Of a DNA stretch of 59,056 nt, positions 8,348-19,523 are shown in pieces; the stretch's first letter is position 1, and each line of letters starts with the position of its first letter. Source of the DNA: Candidatus Zipacnadia bacterium. GTDB lineage: Bacteria; Armatimonadota; Zipacnadia; Zipacnadales; UBA5352. The notes under the pieces were generated by a model. It was not told the origin of the DNA. It saw only the letters and a program-made list of their open reading frames with translations, and did not search any database. Both the position numbers and the translations under genes were made by a program. The stretch spans positions 1 to 59,056 of the forward strand of contig JALGSW010000024.1 in the NCBI GenBank assembly GCA_029821635.1, given 5' to 3'.

Positions 8348-10054
8348 TCAGAGGCCGTCCTCCTTGCCGTCGATCTCCATCTTCAGAAATGCGCGGAACT
8401 CGCGCTCCTGACGGTAGTCCATCGTGCGCTCGATCGTGTGCTTGAGGATGACCCGATCGTCCTCGACCACCAGCGGCACGTAGAAGCTGTCCACGTTCGG
8501 GTTTGAGAGGCCCGTGCAGCGCGTCACGAACCACTCGCCGCCGGGGACCTTGCAGGTCGGGAAATCCACTGCTGGCACCATCTGGTAGGGCGACCAGAGC
8601 ACCGAGATGAAGCCGTACTCCAGCTCCTCGCGGTCGTACTCGCAGCTTTTCACCCACAGATCGACGCCCTCGGGCTTGCCCTCACCCTCTAGCGTCAGGA
8701 AGAAGTCGCGGTAGTCCACGTAGGGCGGCCGGGGGATGCACAGGCCCACGCCGGTCACGCCGGGGATGTCCATAGCGGTGCGCTCGGGGAAGAACTTGCC
8801 GATCCGCCAGTCGAAGTTCCCCCAGAGCTGGCCCTTGAGCTCCACGATGTCCGTCTCTGACTCGCGCTTCTTGAAGAACAGCTCCAGGCGCCCCTCCCAG
8901 CGGTACTTCGTGACCATGTAGACCATCTTCTTGGCGTAGTACTCGACGTAGAGCGTGCCCTTGACCTCCGCGTCATACATCTGGCAGTTGGGCGCGACCT
9001 TCGTCGAGATCCAGTCCACGAGCCAGTCGTAGCCCCTGTCCAAGCCCTCCTTGTGCAACTCCCAGAAGTTACCTTCGATGTCCTGGAGCTGCTCCAGCCG
9101 CTTCGCGGCGCTCTCCAGGTCCGCGTGTGCCTTGCGAGCCGCCGTGACCTGCGCCTGCGTCATGCCGGTGATCTGGCAGACGGCCTCGTTCTCGAGCTTG
9201 GTCTGGACGCCCTTCATCGCGCCGGTGAACTTGCCCGTCACCCACTGCCCGATGCTGAAGTTCCCCGCGAAGATGAACTTGACCATCTCCTTGAGGATCT
9301 TCAGCCCTTGTTTCTGCGCGTGCCAGGTGCGGCACCACTCGCGCGCGTTGTTCGCCGTCTCGTGCGTGTAGTGCAGCCGCTGGACGGCCGACTGCGTCTC
9401 GTTCAGCGGGCCCTGGAGGTCGGTGGCCAACTCCGCCATGGCCTCATTCAGCTCAGGGAACGCGCTCAACTCCTCCAGCAGCCCCCCCATCTCTTCAAGC
9501 GTGTCAGCCACCTGGCCCATGCGCTGGTTCATCGCGCTCGAGTGCTCCTGGCACTCGCTGATGGTCTGCTGGGCCTCATCCTTCTGCGGAAGCTGCGTGT
9601 AGAGGTTGAGCTGATCCTCGGTCACCTGGATGAACTCGTCCATGGCATCGGTGCCCTCGGTGAAGCCGCGCACCGACACGGCCGCGAAGGCCGCGGGCTG
9701 AATGACCGTGAACTGCACCGTCGCGGTCTCGTTCGTGAGTTCACTGAGCGGCCCCGCGATCTGCACCGACCACTCGCCCGGGAGATCGAGTGGGCCGAAG
9801 GTCAGCTCGAAGGTCCCATCCTCGGTGAGCTGCGCGGTGCGCGTCACGTCCGCGCCCGAGGGAGGGGAGAAGGTCGCGGTCACAGTGGTGTCGTCCTTGT
9901 ATGCGCCCGACGAGCCGCTCACCGTCACCTGCCCGGTCACGAACGGCGTCTCCGGCGACACGCTGACGGTCAGCGAGTTTCCCTCGTAGCCGGCCGCGTG
10001 CGCGGTCGCGCCTGAGACCATCAGTGCGACGATGGTAATGAGTGTCCTCCGCAT
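8348..10054 (-). CDS. Exported protein with Ig-like domain and helical core, unknown function
   Basis: About 568 residues. GGAGG sits 7 bases before the ATG at 10054; a GTG directly upstream (10057) is less likely. A signal peptide (RRTLITIVALMVSGATAHAA) leads into a beta-rich, Ig-like region up to about residue 120 (SLTVSVSPETPFVTGQVTV, GTFELTFGPLDLPGEWSVQ). A helical, partly coiled-coil region spans about 140-330 (MGQVADTLEEMGGLLEELS, AARKAHADLESAAKRLEQL). The C-terminal third is aromatic and beta-rich, with scattered cysteines. I recognise no catalytic motif. It is likely periplasmic or surface-exposed, in the same leftward cluster as the FAD oxidoreductases and the amidohydrolase. Confidence 0.75.
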   Translation of the reverse strand: MRRTLITIVALMVSGATAHAAGYEGNSLTVSVSPETPFVTGQVTVSGSSGAYKDDTTVTATFSPPSGADVTRTAQLTEDGTFELTFGPLDLPGEWSVQIAGPLSELTNETATVQFTVIQPAAFAAVSVRGFTEGTDAMDEFIQVTEDQLNLYTQLPQKDEAQQTISECQEHSSAMNQRMGQVADTLEEMGGLLEELSAFPELNEAMAELATDLQGPLNETQSAVQRLHYTHETANNAREWCRTWHAQKQGLKILKEMVKFIFAGNFSIGQWVTGKFTGAMKGVQTKLENEAVCQITGMTQAQVTAARKAHADLESAAKRLEQLQDIEGNFWELHKEGLDRGYDWLVDWISTKVAPNCQMYDAEVKGTLYVEYYAKKMVYMVTKYRWEGRLELFFKKRESETDIVELKGQLWGNFDWRIGKFFPERTAMDIPGVTGVGLCIPRPPYVDYRDFFLTLEGEGKPEGVDLWVKSCEYDREELEYGFISVLWSPYQMVPAVDFPTCKVPGGEWFVTRCTGLSNPNVDSFYVPLVVEDDRVILKHTIERTMDYRQEREFRAFLKMEIDGKEDGL

Positions 10055-10121
10055 CACGTCGCCTCCATCTTGCGGCTATGCGGCCGCCGCCGCACGGCCG
10101 CTCATGGGCTCCCTCGTGGCA

Positions 10122-10925
10122 CTACCCCAGCCCCAACGCCTCTGCCACGTTCCCGCGCAGCACGCGGCGCTGCACCTCCGCGCTCACGCCATGCTCATCC
10201 ATCAGCGCCCGGTAGCGCTCCAGCAGCGGTGCGAATCCCTGCGGCCCGCCCTCGCTGCCGAACACCAGCTTCCCCCACTGCTCCTCGCGCCGGAACAGCT
10301 CGCCCCACGGCTGCAGGCTCGGTTGGCTCGTGGGCAGCCCGCAGATGTCGAAGTAGACGCCCGGATGCACGCTCATCAGGCTCGCGGCGTGCCACGTGTC
10401 GGGGTAGCCCAGGTGCGCGCCCCAGATCGTCAGATCGGGGAAGCAGCGGGCGATCCGGTCGAGTGTCAGCGGCATCATGAAGCGCGACGAGACGTTCCAG
10501 CGGTCGTGCTCGGGGATGAACCGCGCGCTGATGCCCGTGTGGAAGAGGATCGGCAGGCGCAGCTCCTCCGCGGCCTCGTAGACCGGGAAGAACGCCTCGG
10601 AGTCATACATGTCGGCGGGGTACTGCGTCTTCAGCGCGCGGAAGCCCGCGGCGTGCCATGCGCGCACGTCCGACGCGCTCTCCTCGCCAAGGTGGATGAA
10701 CGCGACGGGGATGATCCGGTCCGGGTGGGCCTCCGCGGCGGCCATGACGCCGTCGTTCCCGTGCTGGCGCCAGCGCTCCCCGCCGCCATTGAGGCAGAGC
10801 CACTCGACGCCCGCCTCGGCCGAGGCCGCAAGCATCTCGTCGAGGTAGCCGTCCTTGCGCTGGTAGTGGCAGTGATTGTCGATTGCGTCGAAAGCGTTCA
10901 TCACTTCGCCCCGCTTGTCACTCAT
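10122..10925 (-). CDS. Amidohydrolase family protein (TIM-barrel metal hydrolase)
   Basis: 267 residues, Amidohydro_2 type. The first strand carries the H-x-H metal motif (AIDNHCHY, H18 and H20). Further ligand positions are ILFHTG and WGAHLGYP. The usual final aspartate (FGSD) reads FGSEGGP, a Glu in place of Asp. Family members hydrolyse or decarboxylate lactones and aromatic acids; the substrate here is not predictable. The ATG at 10925 overlaps the upstream stop by 8 bases, which implies coupled translation. A second ATG at 10901 (MNAFDAID), preceded by a GGGG stretch, is a good alternative start. Confidence 0.83.
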   Translation of the reverse strand: MSDKRGEVMNAFDAIDNHCHYQRKDGYLDEMLAASAEAGVEWLCLNGGGERWRQHGNDGVMAAAEAHPDRIIPVAFIHLGEESASDVRAWHAAGFRALKTQYPADMYDSEAFFPVYEAAEELRLPILFHTGISARFIPEHDRWNVSSRFMMPLTLDRIARCFPDLTIWGAHLGYPDTWHAASLMSVHPGVYFDICGLPTSQPSLQPWGELFRREEQWGKLVFGSEGGPQGFAPLLERYRALMDEHGVSAEVQRRVLRGNVAEALGLG

Positions 10926-12984
10926 GCACTATCTCTCGGTTCGCCACGAACTCCCGGCTCGTTACACGCCGCTCACCGCCCGCAAGCTCGTAGTACTCAT
11001 ACACGGGCAGGTCGCCGGTGAAGTCGATCGTGAAGCCCTCGCGGCCGTCGTTGGCGTCAAGCACCCGGTCGCGCACGCTCAGCCACGGGCTCTCGCAGGT
11101 CGGCCAGCGCTCGAAGTCGAGGCGCGCGCCGTTGACGCTCGCATTCGGCAGCCACGTGCCCTCAGCGAACGCCACGCTCAGCTCATGCCCGCGCGTCGTG
11201 CGGAAGGACGCCGTGTCGCCCTCGATGCGCGCTTCGGTCGCGAGGACCTTCTGCCGGAAGCCCTCGAAGGAGCCGAACTCCTCCGCGTCGCCGAGCTCGA
11301 CCGCGGCGCCGGTGACCGCGCCGGGCAGCACGAGTCGCTGCCAGCCCTCCCAGGCGGCGTCCTCCCAGTGCGCCTCACCCGCAAGGGGCCGGATCGCGAG
11401 GTAGACGTCGCCCTCGCGCAGGAAGATTACGCCGCCCTCTTCGGTGCGCTCGTCCACGCTCAGCGGCGCGTAGAACTGCAACTCCCGGATGCACTCGGGG
11501 GTGCGCTCGCTGAAGAACTTGGGCGAGCCCTTGTCCGGGATCGCGTCGGCGAACGGGTCAATCTCGGGGATCTCGCACAGCACGATCGCGGCGTTTTCCC
11601 AGTGCACCATGCGCATGAAGGGGCTGACGCCCAGCCAGTCCTCGCGCCCGAGCGGCTCGCCGGTCTCCTCGTCCACGCGGGCGGTGTACCAGTACGGGTG
11701 CACGAAGCGCAGCAGGTTCTGCTCGTCTCCGGTGCGCCACGCGATCCCGAAGGGCACGTGGTTGCGCAGGATCGGGTCCGCGAGGTCCTCCGTGTAGTAG
11801 CCGCAGCCGATTGCGTAGTCGCGCGCGACGTAGACCGAGCGCATCTGGTAGCGCGGGTTCGGCTCGGCGCCGTCCTGGTGGCGCCAGGCGTAGTCATTGC
11901 GATGCGACTCGCGGATGCAGTCCCAGTTGCCGCGCGACTGCAGGAGCATGTAGGGCAGTGGCGTCCGCTTCGCGCCGATATTGCGGATCACGCGGTGGGG
12001 CGTCCAGTCGGAGACCGCGTGCATGCGTGCCCAGGTGCCGCCGGGCTTGGCGGTTACGTAGCGCTCATCGCGGAAGCTCGCCTCATCGGTGGGCGTGTTG
12101 CTCGCGCCCCAGTAGAGCCAGCCGGTCCACTGCGACGGCGCCTTGCAGTAGGAGCGCTGGTAGGTCCCGTGCAGGTAGCCCTTCTCACGCTGCAACGGCG
12201 GCATGATGATGCCCTGGGAGTTGTTGATGGCGAGATCGAGCAGCATCCAATCGAGGATCGCGCGGGCGGTGATGCGCGCCTCGGCGCTGTCGGCAAGCTC
12301 CGTCACGTTGAGCCACGGGCCGGTGTTGACCGCGTGGTAGATCGGCGAGAGGTACTCGGCCATCGAAGCGTCGTAGATCGCGTGGCCGTAGTCGCGCATG
12401 TACTTGAGGAGTTCGGCGATGAGCTGCTCGCCGGTGAGGCCGTAGGCGTAGATGTCCTCGGGATACATCTCCGCGAGCAGCAGCCCGGAGGTGCGGCGCA
12501 TCGCCACATGGTTCTCTGTGCCGCCGCCGAGGTAGCCGTCGTAGTCGAGGATGTCCGCGTGCAGCGGCTCGCGCAGATCGTCGGGGATGTGCGCCTCGAA
12601 CTGCCGAGCGATCCGCGACAGCTCGCTGCGCCCGAAGGTGTCGCCCTGGCCCCGGAAGGCCATACCGCGCGGCACGTAGGCCCACGCGGTCTCATCGTCG
12701 GGATCGACCTTCAACCGGCAGACGGCTACGTCGAAGGTGTGCTTCCCGTTGGGGGCGTTCCAGTTGGCCGGCGCGACGGCGCCCGTCTCGATGATGAGCC
12801 GCCTGCGGTGCTCGACGGCCTCATCGCTCACATCTGCGGCGAGTTCGGCGTCGAGGGCGGCTGTCAGGGGAGATGCCCCCTCGTTCCCGCGAACCCGCGC
12901 GAGCAGGTCGTCGAAGTCATCGGCAACGCTCGCTACGCAGCAGACGAGCAGCAGAGCGGCGGCAACGGGCAGCGATCCGGGCAT
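10918..12984 (-). CDS. Large exported protein of unknown function
   Basis: About 688 residues. Two ATGs occur at 12990 and 12984. GGAGG lies 2 bases before the first and 8 before the second, so 12984 is the better start. The signal peptide is PGSLPVAAALLLVCCVASVA. The first ~330 residues are helix-rich (LIAELLKYMRDYGHAIYDAS, ARAILDWMLLDLAINN) and contain GGGTENHVAMRRTSGLLLAE. The rest is strand-rich with many aromatics. A helical barrel followed by beta-sandwich would fit a polysaccharide lyase or heparinase-like enzyme, but I see no diagnostic catalytic motif and this is only a guess. It heads the cluster with the amidohydrolase and sulfatase-like genes. Confidence 0.72.
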   Translation of the reverse strand: MPGSLPVAAALLLVCCVASVADDFDDLLARVRGNEGASPLTAALDAELAADVSDEAVEHRRRLIIETGAVAPANWNAPNGKHTFDVAVCRLKVDPDDETAWAYVPRGMAFRGQGDTFGRSELSRIARQFEAHIPDDLREPLHADILDYDGYLGGGTENHVAMRRTSGLLLAEMYPEDIYAYGLTGEQLIAELLKYMRDYGHAIYDASMAEYLSPIYHAVNTGPWLNVTELADSAEARITARAILDWMLLDLAINNSQGIIMPPLQREKGYLHGTYQRSYCKAPSQWTGWLYWGASNTPTDEASFRDERYVTAKPGGTWARMHAVSDWTPHRVIRNIGAKRTPLPYMLLQSRGNWDCIRESHRNDYAWRHQDGAEPNPRYQMRSVYVARDYAIGCGYYTEDLADPILRNHVPFGIAWRTGDEQNLLRFVHPYWYTARVDEETGEPLGREDWLGVSPFMRMVHWENAAIVLCEIPEIDPFADAIPDKGSPKFFSERTPECIRELQFYAPLSVDERTEEGGVIFLREGDVYLAIRPLAGEAHWEDAAWEGWQRLVLPGAVTGAAVELGDAEEFGSFEGFRQKVLATEARIEGDTASFRTTRGHELSVAFAEGTWLPNASVNGARLDFERWPTCESPWLSVRDRVLDANDGREGFTIDFTGDLPVYEYYELAGGERRVTSREFVANREIVHE

Positions 12985-13028
12985 AACCATCGCCTCCTCG
13001 GAGGCAGGTTCGCCCCGAAGCGCGCGGG

Positions 13029-13137
13029 TCCTCCAGTCGTATGGAGGGGCTTCAGCCGTTCCCCGGCCCCGAAGCGCAGCTCGGCTTGAGCAACAACGTC
13101 GGAGCCGCTAAAGCGCCTCCGCTCCAGAACAGCAACG
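13029..13137 (+). repeat. Dispersed head-plus-hairpin element, copy A
   Basis: The head CCAGTCGTATGGAGGGGC is followed by CTTCAGCCGTTCC. After a spacer come GGAGCCGCTAAAGCGCCTCC and CTCCAGAACAGCAACG. The arms are imperfect inverted repeats. The copy at 24576-24670 has the same layout and nearly the same ends. It sits in the 250-base gap between the leftward pgl and exported-protein genes. Confidence 0.7.
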
Positions 13138-13151
13138 CCGCCGGCGCCGCC

Positions 13152-13190
13152 GCTACCTGCTCAACCACCAAAGCGCGGTGTTGAGGTAGG
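13152..13190 (-). terminator. Hairpin downstream of pgl
   Basis: CTACCT-g-CTCAAC-c-ACC pairs across an 8-base loop with GGTGTTGAGGTAGG. It lies about 50 bases after the pgl stop on the minus strand. No strong U-tract follows, so this is either a weak terminator or an mRNA-end structure. Confidence 0.4.
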
Positions 13191-13237
13191 TCGCGAAGCG
13201 ATCATGCTGATGACCAGCCGCGCGACGTTGCCGGAGT

Positions 13238-13953
13238 TCATGGCGCCGCCCCCTCATCGAGCCACCACGTCAGTGTGCCGTCGGTCGGGCGTACGAGCGC
13301 CGCCGGGCATTGCTCGGGCTGCTCCGGCTCGCCCATCGCCCGGCGCAGCGCAGCGCGCTTGTCCGCGCCCGCGACGAGGAAGTGCACCGCGCGCGCGGCG
13401 TTGAGCACCGGCAGCGTCATCGTCAGTCGCTTCCTCGGCTCGTCTGACGCGAGCGTCGGCAGCGTCCAGCGGCGCTCCTCCGCCAGCGAGGGGGAGTCCG
13501 GGAACAGCGACACCGTGTGCCCGTCCGCCCCGATGCCCAGCAGGAGCACGTCGAAGCGCGGCAGGGCGTCGCGCCCGAACAGCCGCTCCAGCTCGGCCTG
13601 CATGTCCAGCGCCGCGTCTTCGGGCGTCGGCAGATCCGTCCGCCACGGATGCACGTTTGCTGGCGGGATCGGCACGTCGTCGAGCAGGCTCCGGCGGGCC
13701 ATGCAGTAGTTGCTGCCTGGCGAGTCATGCGGCACGAAGCGCTCGTCGCCGAGGAGGACATGGGTACGTGGCCAGCGGATGTCATCGCGCTCGGCCAGCA
13801 GCTCGTGCAGTCGCTGAGGCGTACTTCCTCCGGAGAGCACGAGCGTTGCGCGGCCGTTCACCTCGACGGCATCGCCGATGGCCCCCGCGACCTCATCGGC
13901 GAGCGCGCGGCCGGCGGCCTCCAGCGAGGGGAACACGCGTAGATCGGGGTCGC

Positions 13954-13957
<4 letters not shown>
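13238..13957 (-). CDS. pgl: 6-phosphogluconolactonase
   Basis: 239 residues, DevB/SOL type. It hydrolyses 6-phosphoglucono-delta-lactone, the second step of the oxidative pentose phosphate pathway. Family motifs are LVLSGGSTPQRLHELLAE, VLLGDERFVPHDSPGSNY, LLLGIGADGHTVSLFPDSP and TMTLPVLNAARAVHFLVAG. The ATG at 13957 overlaps the zwf stop (ATGA), so translation is coupled. It is the third gene of gnd-zwf-pgl. Confidence 0.95.
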
Positions 13958-15397
<1,440 letters not shown>

Positions 15398-15411
<14 letters not shown>

Positions 15412-16330
15412 CCGCGTCCTCCTCCGCGTCCTTGACCGCGTGCCCGCCGAACTGGTTGCGCATGACGGCCAGCAGCCGGTTGGCGTACTGGTCCTCGTCG
15501 CGGGAGGCGAAGCGCTGCATCAGCGCGAGCGAGATCACCGGGAGGTTCGTGGCGGTCTCGATCGCCTCCTCGACCGTCCAGCGGCCCTCGCCTGAATCGG
15601 TGACCCACGGGGCGATCTCGGCCAGCTCCTGGCCCTCCTCCTCGATCCCGCGCGCGATCAGATCGAGCAGCCACGAGCGCACCACGGAGCCGTAGCGCCA
15701 CGTCTCTGCGATCGCGTGCAGGTCGAGGCCGAACTGCTCCTTGCGCTTCATCAGCGCAAAGCCCTCGGCGTAGGCCTGCATCATTCCGTACTCGATGCCG
15801 TTGTGGACCATCTTGACGAAATGGCCTGAGCCGGTGGGGCCCATGCGCGCCCAGCCGAGGTCCGGAGCGGGGGCGAGCGCCTCGAAGATCGGTCGGAGGC
15901 GCTCAACGACCTGTTCCTCGCCGCCGATCATCAGCGAGTAGCCCTCGTCCAGCCCCCAGACGCCGCCGGAGGTGCCGACGTCCACGAGGTGGTAGCCTTG
16001 CGCGGACAGCTCCTCGGCGCGCCGGAGCGTGTCCTTGTAGCGCGAGTTGCCGCCATCGACGAACACGTCGCCCTCGTCGGTGAGCGGGATGAGCCTGTCG
16101 ATCAGGTCATCGACCGGACCGCCCGCCGGGACCATCAGCCACAGCACGCGCGGCGCCTGCAGCTCACCTACGGCCGCCTCGAGGTCGGTCGTGGCGTGGA
16201 CGCCAAGCTGCTTCGCCTCGTCCACGGTGCCCTCGGAGCGGCTCCAGCCGCTCACCTCGTGCCCGTCGCGCATGAGCCGCAGCGCCATGTTGGCGCCCAT
16301 CTTCCCCAGTCCGAACATCCCAAGCTTCAT
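15398..16330 (-). CDS. gnd: 6-phosphogluconate dehydrogenase (decarboxylating), short form
   Basis: 310 residues, the short YqeC/GntZ-like type rather than the ~470-residue form. It oxidatively decarboxylates 6-phosphogluconate to ribulose-5-phosphate. Motifs: Rossmann GMFGLGKMGANMALRL, VFVDGGNSRYKD, VGTSGGVWGLDEGYSLMIGG and the catalytic GPTGSGHFVKMVHNGIEYG. The short forms are often NAD-preferring; that preference is not tested here. It starts the gnd-zwf-pgl unit and lies 146 bases downstream of tkt. Confidence 0.95.
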
Positions 16331-16391
16331 GCTGCCACCTCATCGCCTGCTCACGGTGCCGTGGCGCGGACGCTCCTGCAGCCGTTCTGTG

Positions 16392-16430
16392 GTGCGGACG
16401 CCCGGAGATGCGGAGCATCTCGGTCCGCAC
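16392..16430 (-). repeat. Two-tier palindrome between tkt and gnd
   Basis: The outer stem GTGCGGAC/GTCCGCAC encloses GAGATGC-gga-GCATCTC. The fold is near-perfect. It lies about 45 bases after the tkt stop and could end or attenuate the tkt transcript, but has no U-tract. It looks like one more member of the local palindrome population. Confidence 0.55.
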
Positions 16431-16475
16431 AGTCACTCATTCCCCACCCGAGCTCCGGGTTCCCGCTTGCCCTTC

Positions 16476-18482
16476 TCAGTCGCTCAGGAGCGCCATCGCC
16501 TTCGCCACCACGTTCTCGACAGTAAAGCCGAACTTCTCGAAGACCTCGTCGCCGGGCGCGGAGGCGCCGAAGCGGTCGAGGCCGATCGCGTTGCCCTTGC
16601 AGCCCGTCCAGCGCTCCCAGCCGAGCGTGATGCCCGCCTCGATGGACATCTTCGGCACGTCGGCAGGCAGAACCTCAGCGATGTACTCCGCCGGCTGCTC
16701 CTCGAAGATCTCCATGCAGGGCATCGAGACCACGCGCACGCCTATCCCCTGCGCCTGCAGGGCCTCGCGCGCGTCCATTGCCAGAGCGACCTCCGAGCCG
16801 GTGGCGAGCAGGATGAGCCGCAGGTCGCCCTCCGCGTCGGCGAGCACGTAGGCGCCGCGTAGCGTGCCCGCGAGCACATCGGTCTTCTCCGGGTCGAGGG
16901 TCGGCAGGTTCTGCCGGGTCAGCGAGAACGCCATCGGGCTCTGGCGCTCAATCGCGAGCTTCCACGCCATTGCGGTCTCGTTCGCGTCGGCGGGCCGGAT
17001 GACCGCCAGGTTCGGGATCGCGCGCAGGCTCATCACATGCTCGATCGGCTGGTGCGTCGGGCCGTCCTCGCCAACGCCGATGGAGTCGTGCGTGAAGACC
17101 CAGTGCGCATCGGCGTTCATGATCGCCGAGAGACGCAACGCCGGGCGCATGTAGTCGGAGAACACGAGGAACGTGGCTCCGTAGGCGATGACGCCGCCGT
17201 GCAGCGCCATAGCGTTGACGATCGCGCCCATCGCGAGCTCGCGGACGCCGAAGTGCAGGTTGCGGCCGCCACGGTCGGCCAGGCAGAAGTCGTCCTCGCC
17301 GCTCATGAGCGTCTTGGTCGAGGGCGCGAGGTCCGCCGAGCCGCCGATAAGCGTGGGCAGGCGATCCTTGATCGCGTTGATGACCTTGCCTGAGGCGTTG
17401 CGCGTCGCCACCGCACCGTCCTCGGGCTTGAAGACCGGCAGGTCCGCGTCCCAGTCATCGGACAGCTTCCCGGCGATCGCGCGATCGAACAGCTCCGCCT
17501 GCTCGGGGAAGCGCTCGCGATAGCGCGCCAGCCGCTGCTCCCAGTCTGCCTCGGCCTTGCGCCCGCGCTCGATGGCGCCCTCCATGTGCGCGCGCACCTC
17601 GTCGGGGACGTAGAAGTGCTCGTCCGCGGGCATGCCGTAGAACTCCTTGGTGGCGCGGATGTTGTCCTCGCCAAGTGGCGCGCCGTGCGACTCGGAGTCG
17701 TCCTGCAGCGGGCTGCCGTAGCCGATGTGCGTGCGCACGCAGATGATCGACGGCCGGCTGCTCTCCTGCTTCGCCGCTTCGATGGCCTCGGCGATGGCGG
17801 CGAGGTCGTTCCCGTCCTCGACGACCTCCACGTGCCAGTTGTAGCTCTCGAAGCGCTTCGGCACGTCTTCGCTGAAGGCCAGCTCCGTGTCGCCCTCGAT
17901 GGAGATGTGGTTGTCATCGTAGAGGTAGATGAGCTTGCCCAGCCCCAGGTGCCCCGCCAGCGAGGCGGCCTCGTGGGAGATGCCCTCCATCAGGTCGCCG
18001 TCCGAGCAGATGCCCCAGGTGTAGTGATCGACCAGCCGGAAGTCCTCGTCCGAGCCCTCGGGCCGGTTGAAGTGACTTGCCAGGAACGCCTCGGCGATGG
18101 CGAAGCCGACGCCGTTGGCGAAGCCCTGGCCGAGCGGGCCGGTGGTGGTCTCAACGCCGGGGGTGTGACCGAACTCCGGATGTCCGGGCGTCATGCTTCC
18201 CCACTGGCGGAAGTTCTCCAGCTCCTCGATTGGCAGATCGTAGCCGGTGAGGTGCAGGAGCGCGTAGAGCAGCGTGGAGCCGTGGCCCGCGGACAGCACG
18301 AAACGGTCGCGGTCGGGCCAATCGGGGTTGAGCGGGTTGTGTCGCATGAAGCGGTCGAACACGGCGTAGCCCATGGGCGCGGCCCCCATCGGCATGCCGG
18401 GATGGCCTGAGTTGGCCTTCTGCACCGCGTCCATGGCGAGGCCGCGGATGGTGTTGACGCACAGCTCATCGATTCGTTCCAT
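16476..18482 (-). CDS. tkt: Transketolase
   Basis: 668 residues, full length. A thiamine-diphosphate enzyme that transfers two-carbon units in the non-oxidative pentose phosphate pathway. The start at 18482 has GGAGGG 5 bases upstream; the longer open frame lacks such a site. Motifs: [61 protein letters not shown]-like [56 protein letters not shown] and [18 protein letters not shown]. With gnd-zwf-pgl just downstream, both branches of the pathway are grouped here. Confidence 0.97.
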   Translation of the reverse strand: MERIDELCVNTIRGLAMDAVQKANSGHPGMPMGAAPMGYAVFDRFMRHNPLNPDWPDRDRFVLSAGHGSTLLYALLHLTGYDLPIEELENFRQWGSMTPGHPEFGHTPGVETTTGPLGQGFANGVGFAIAEAFLASHFNRPEGSDEDFRLVDHYTWGICSDGDLMEGISHEAASLAGHLGLGKLIYLYDDNHISIEGDTELAFSEDVPKRFESYNWHVEVVEDGNDLAAIAEAIEAAKQESSRPSIICVRTHIGYGSPLQDDSESHGAPLGEDNIRATKEFYGMPADEHFYVPDEVRAHMEGAIERGRKAEADWEQRLARYRERFPEQAELFDRAIAGKLSDDWDADLPVFKPEDGAVATRNASGKVINAIKDRLPTLIGGSADLAPSTKTLMSGEDDFCLADRGGRNLHFGVRELAMGAIVNAMALHGGVIAYGATFLVFSDYMRPALRLSAIMNADAHWVFTHDSIGVGEDGPTHQPIEHVMSLRAIPNLAVIRPADANETAMAWKLAIERQSPMAFSLTRQNLPTLDPEKTDVLAGTLRGAYVLADAEGDLRLILLATGSEVALAMDAREALQAQGIGVRVVSMPCMEIFEEQPAEYIAEVLPADVPKMSIEAGITLGWERWTGCKGNAIGLDRFGASAPGDEVFEKFGFTVENVVAKAMALLSD

Positions 18483-18590
18483 GGTACCCTCCGAGTGTAT
18501 GTTGGTCCGAGAAACCGTATTGGCCGGCGCGCGTGATCGGCGCCGGGGGTGTGCGTTGGGTGTGAGGCGAGCTGCCACGAAGTAGAACTG

Positions 18591-18992
18591 TCAGGCCTCG
18601 CAGATGATCTCCAGACCCTCGACCGCGTCGTAGTGACGGCCGTTGTGGGTGACGAGGGGGATGGCGCGCTGCAGCGCGGTCGCGGCGATCCACGCGTCGG
18701 CACACTCAATCGGGCGGCCGTTGCGTCTGGCTTGAGCGACGACGCGCGCCCACAAGCGACAGAGCGCAGGTGAAGATTGGTGTCGCGTGAATGGTCTCAG
18801 GAGTTCCTTCAGTTGGGCCCTCTTCCGACTGCCCCATCCTCGGGTCTCCACCCACAAGTCGAGTTCAGCAACTGTCATGAAGGAGATGACTGCCAGTCTG
18901 TCCGAGATGTATGGAGCATACAGCTCGGCGCGAGAGTCATCCTTGAAGAAAAGCGAGATGACGTCGGTGTCAACGACGACCGCTTCACTCAA
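18591..18992 (-). CDS. PIN-domain toxin, VapC/FitB type
   Basis: 133 residues. Acidic PIN-nuclease residues are in place: D8 in VVVDTDVI, E43 in TVAELDLW, D99 in ECADAWIAA, plus VTHNGRHYDAV near the end. PIN toxins cleave RNA (tRNA or rRNA) when free of antitoxin. The start is a TTG at 18992 that overlaps the stop of the upstream antitoxin-like gene by 8 bases (TTGAGTGA). A weak start codon under translational coupling suits a toxin kept below its antitoxin. Confidence 0.85.
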   Translation of the reverse strand: MSEAVVVDTDVISLFFKDDSRAELYAPYISDRLAVISFMTVAELDLWVETRGWGSRKRAQLKELLRPFTRHQSSPALCRLWARVVAQARRNGRPIECADAWIAATALQRAIPLVTHNGRHYDAVEGLEIICEA

Positions 18993-19488
18993 TATCGCGC
19001 GACCTCCGGCTGCGTCTGGATTCCCTTACCATTGCGATGAAGTCGTCCACGCTCTCGTCCTCCGGCCAGAAATCGGCGCGCAGCACGCTGAGATCGTGCA
19101 GAGGAGGTGCGGTGTAGGTGTTGGGATCGTCGGTCCATCCCGTGTCGTCTTCCCCCTCACGGTCTGCAGTTGCTTCCTCTTCGTCACACCGATCGGCTTG
19201 TGCCCTGTCGAAAACGTCGGCCGTATTGTCCATCTCTCTGATGAATCCACTCACCTCTCGCACTGCCTCTTCCCGACCGGTGATAGTCAGTGTTCGATCT
19301 CTGAGGGAGACCTCGACGCTCCTGATGTCCTCTTCGCCCACGCGCTTGAACGCACCGCGGCCAAGCGCGCGTAACAGCGCGCCCGCAACCGCGCCGGGAT
19401 CGGCGTGGCTCAAACCCGTTCGCACCCAGGCGAAGACCTGCGAATCCTGCCCAGCGGGCGGGCCCTCAACTGCCGTTCCCTGCGCCAT
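18985..19488 (-). CDS. Putative antitoxin with an unusual N-terminal domain
   Basis: 167 residues from the ATG at 19488 (GGGAG about 10 bases upstream). The last ~35 residues (ADFWPEDESVDDFIAMVRE, then a basic tail) look like the toxin-binding end of VapB-type antitoxins. Most such antitoxins are 70-90 residues. Here about 100 extra N-terminal residues are present, including RTLTITGREEAVREVSGFIR, a strand-turn-helix resembling secretin N-domains or KH-like folds, then an acidic linker (RCDEEEATADREGEDD). The role of this extension is unknown. The gene directly precedes and overlaps the PIN toxin gene. Confidence 0.7.
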   Translation of the reverse strand: MAQGTAVEGPPAGQDSQVFAWVRTGLSHADPGAVAGALLRALGRGAFKRVGEEDIRSVEVSLRDRTLTITGREEAVREVSGFIREMDNTADVFDRAQADRCDEEEATADREGEDDTGWTDDPNTYTAPPLHDLSVLRADFWPEDESVDDFIAMVRESRRSRRSRDIE

Positions 19489-19523
19489 GACTGCCCACTC
19501 CCTTCGCGCCAGTTCTCCCCCCA

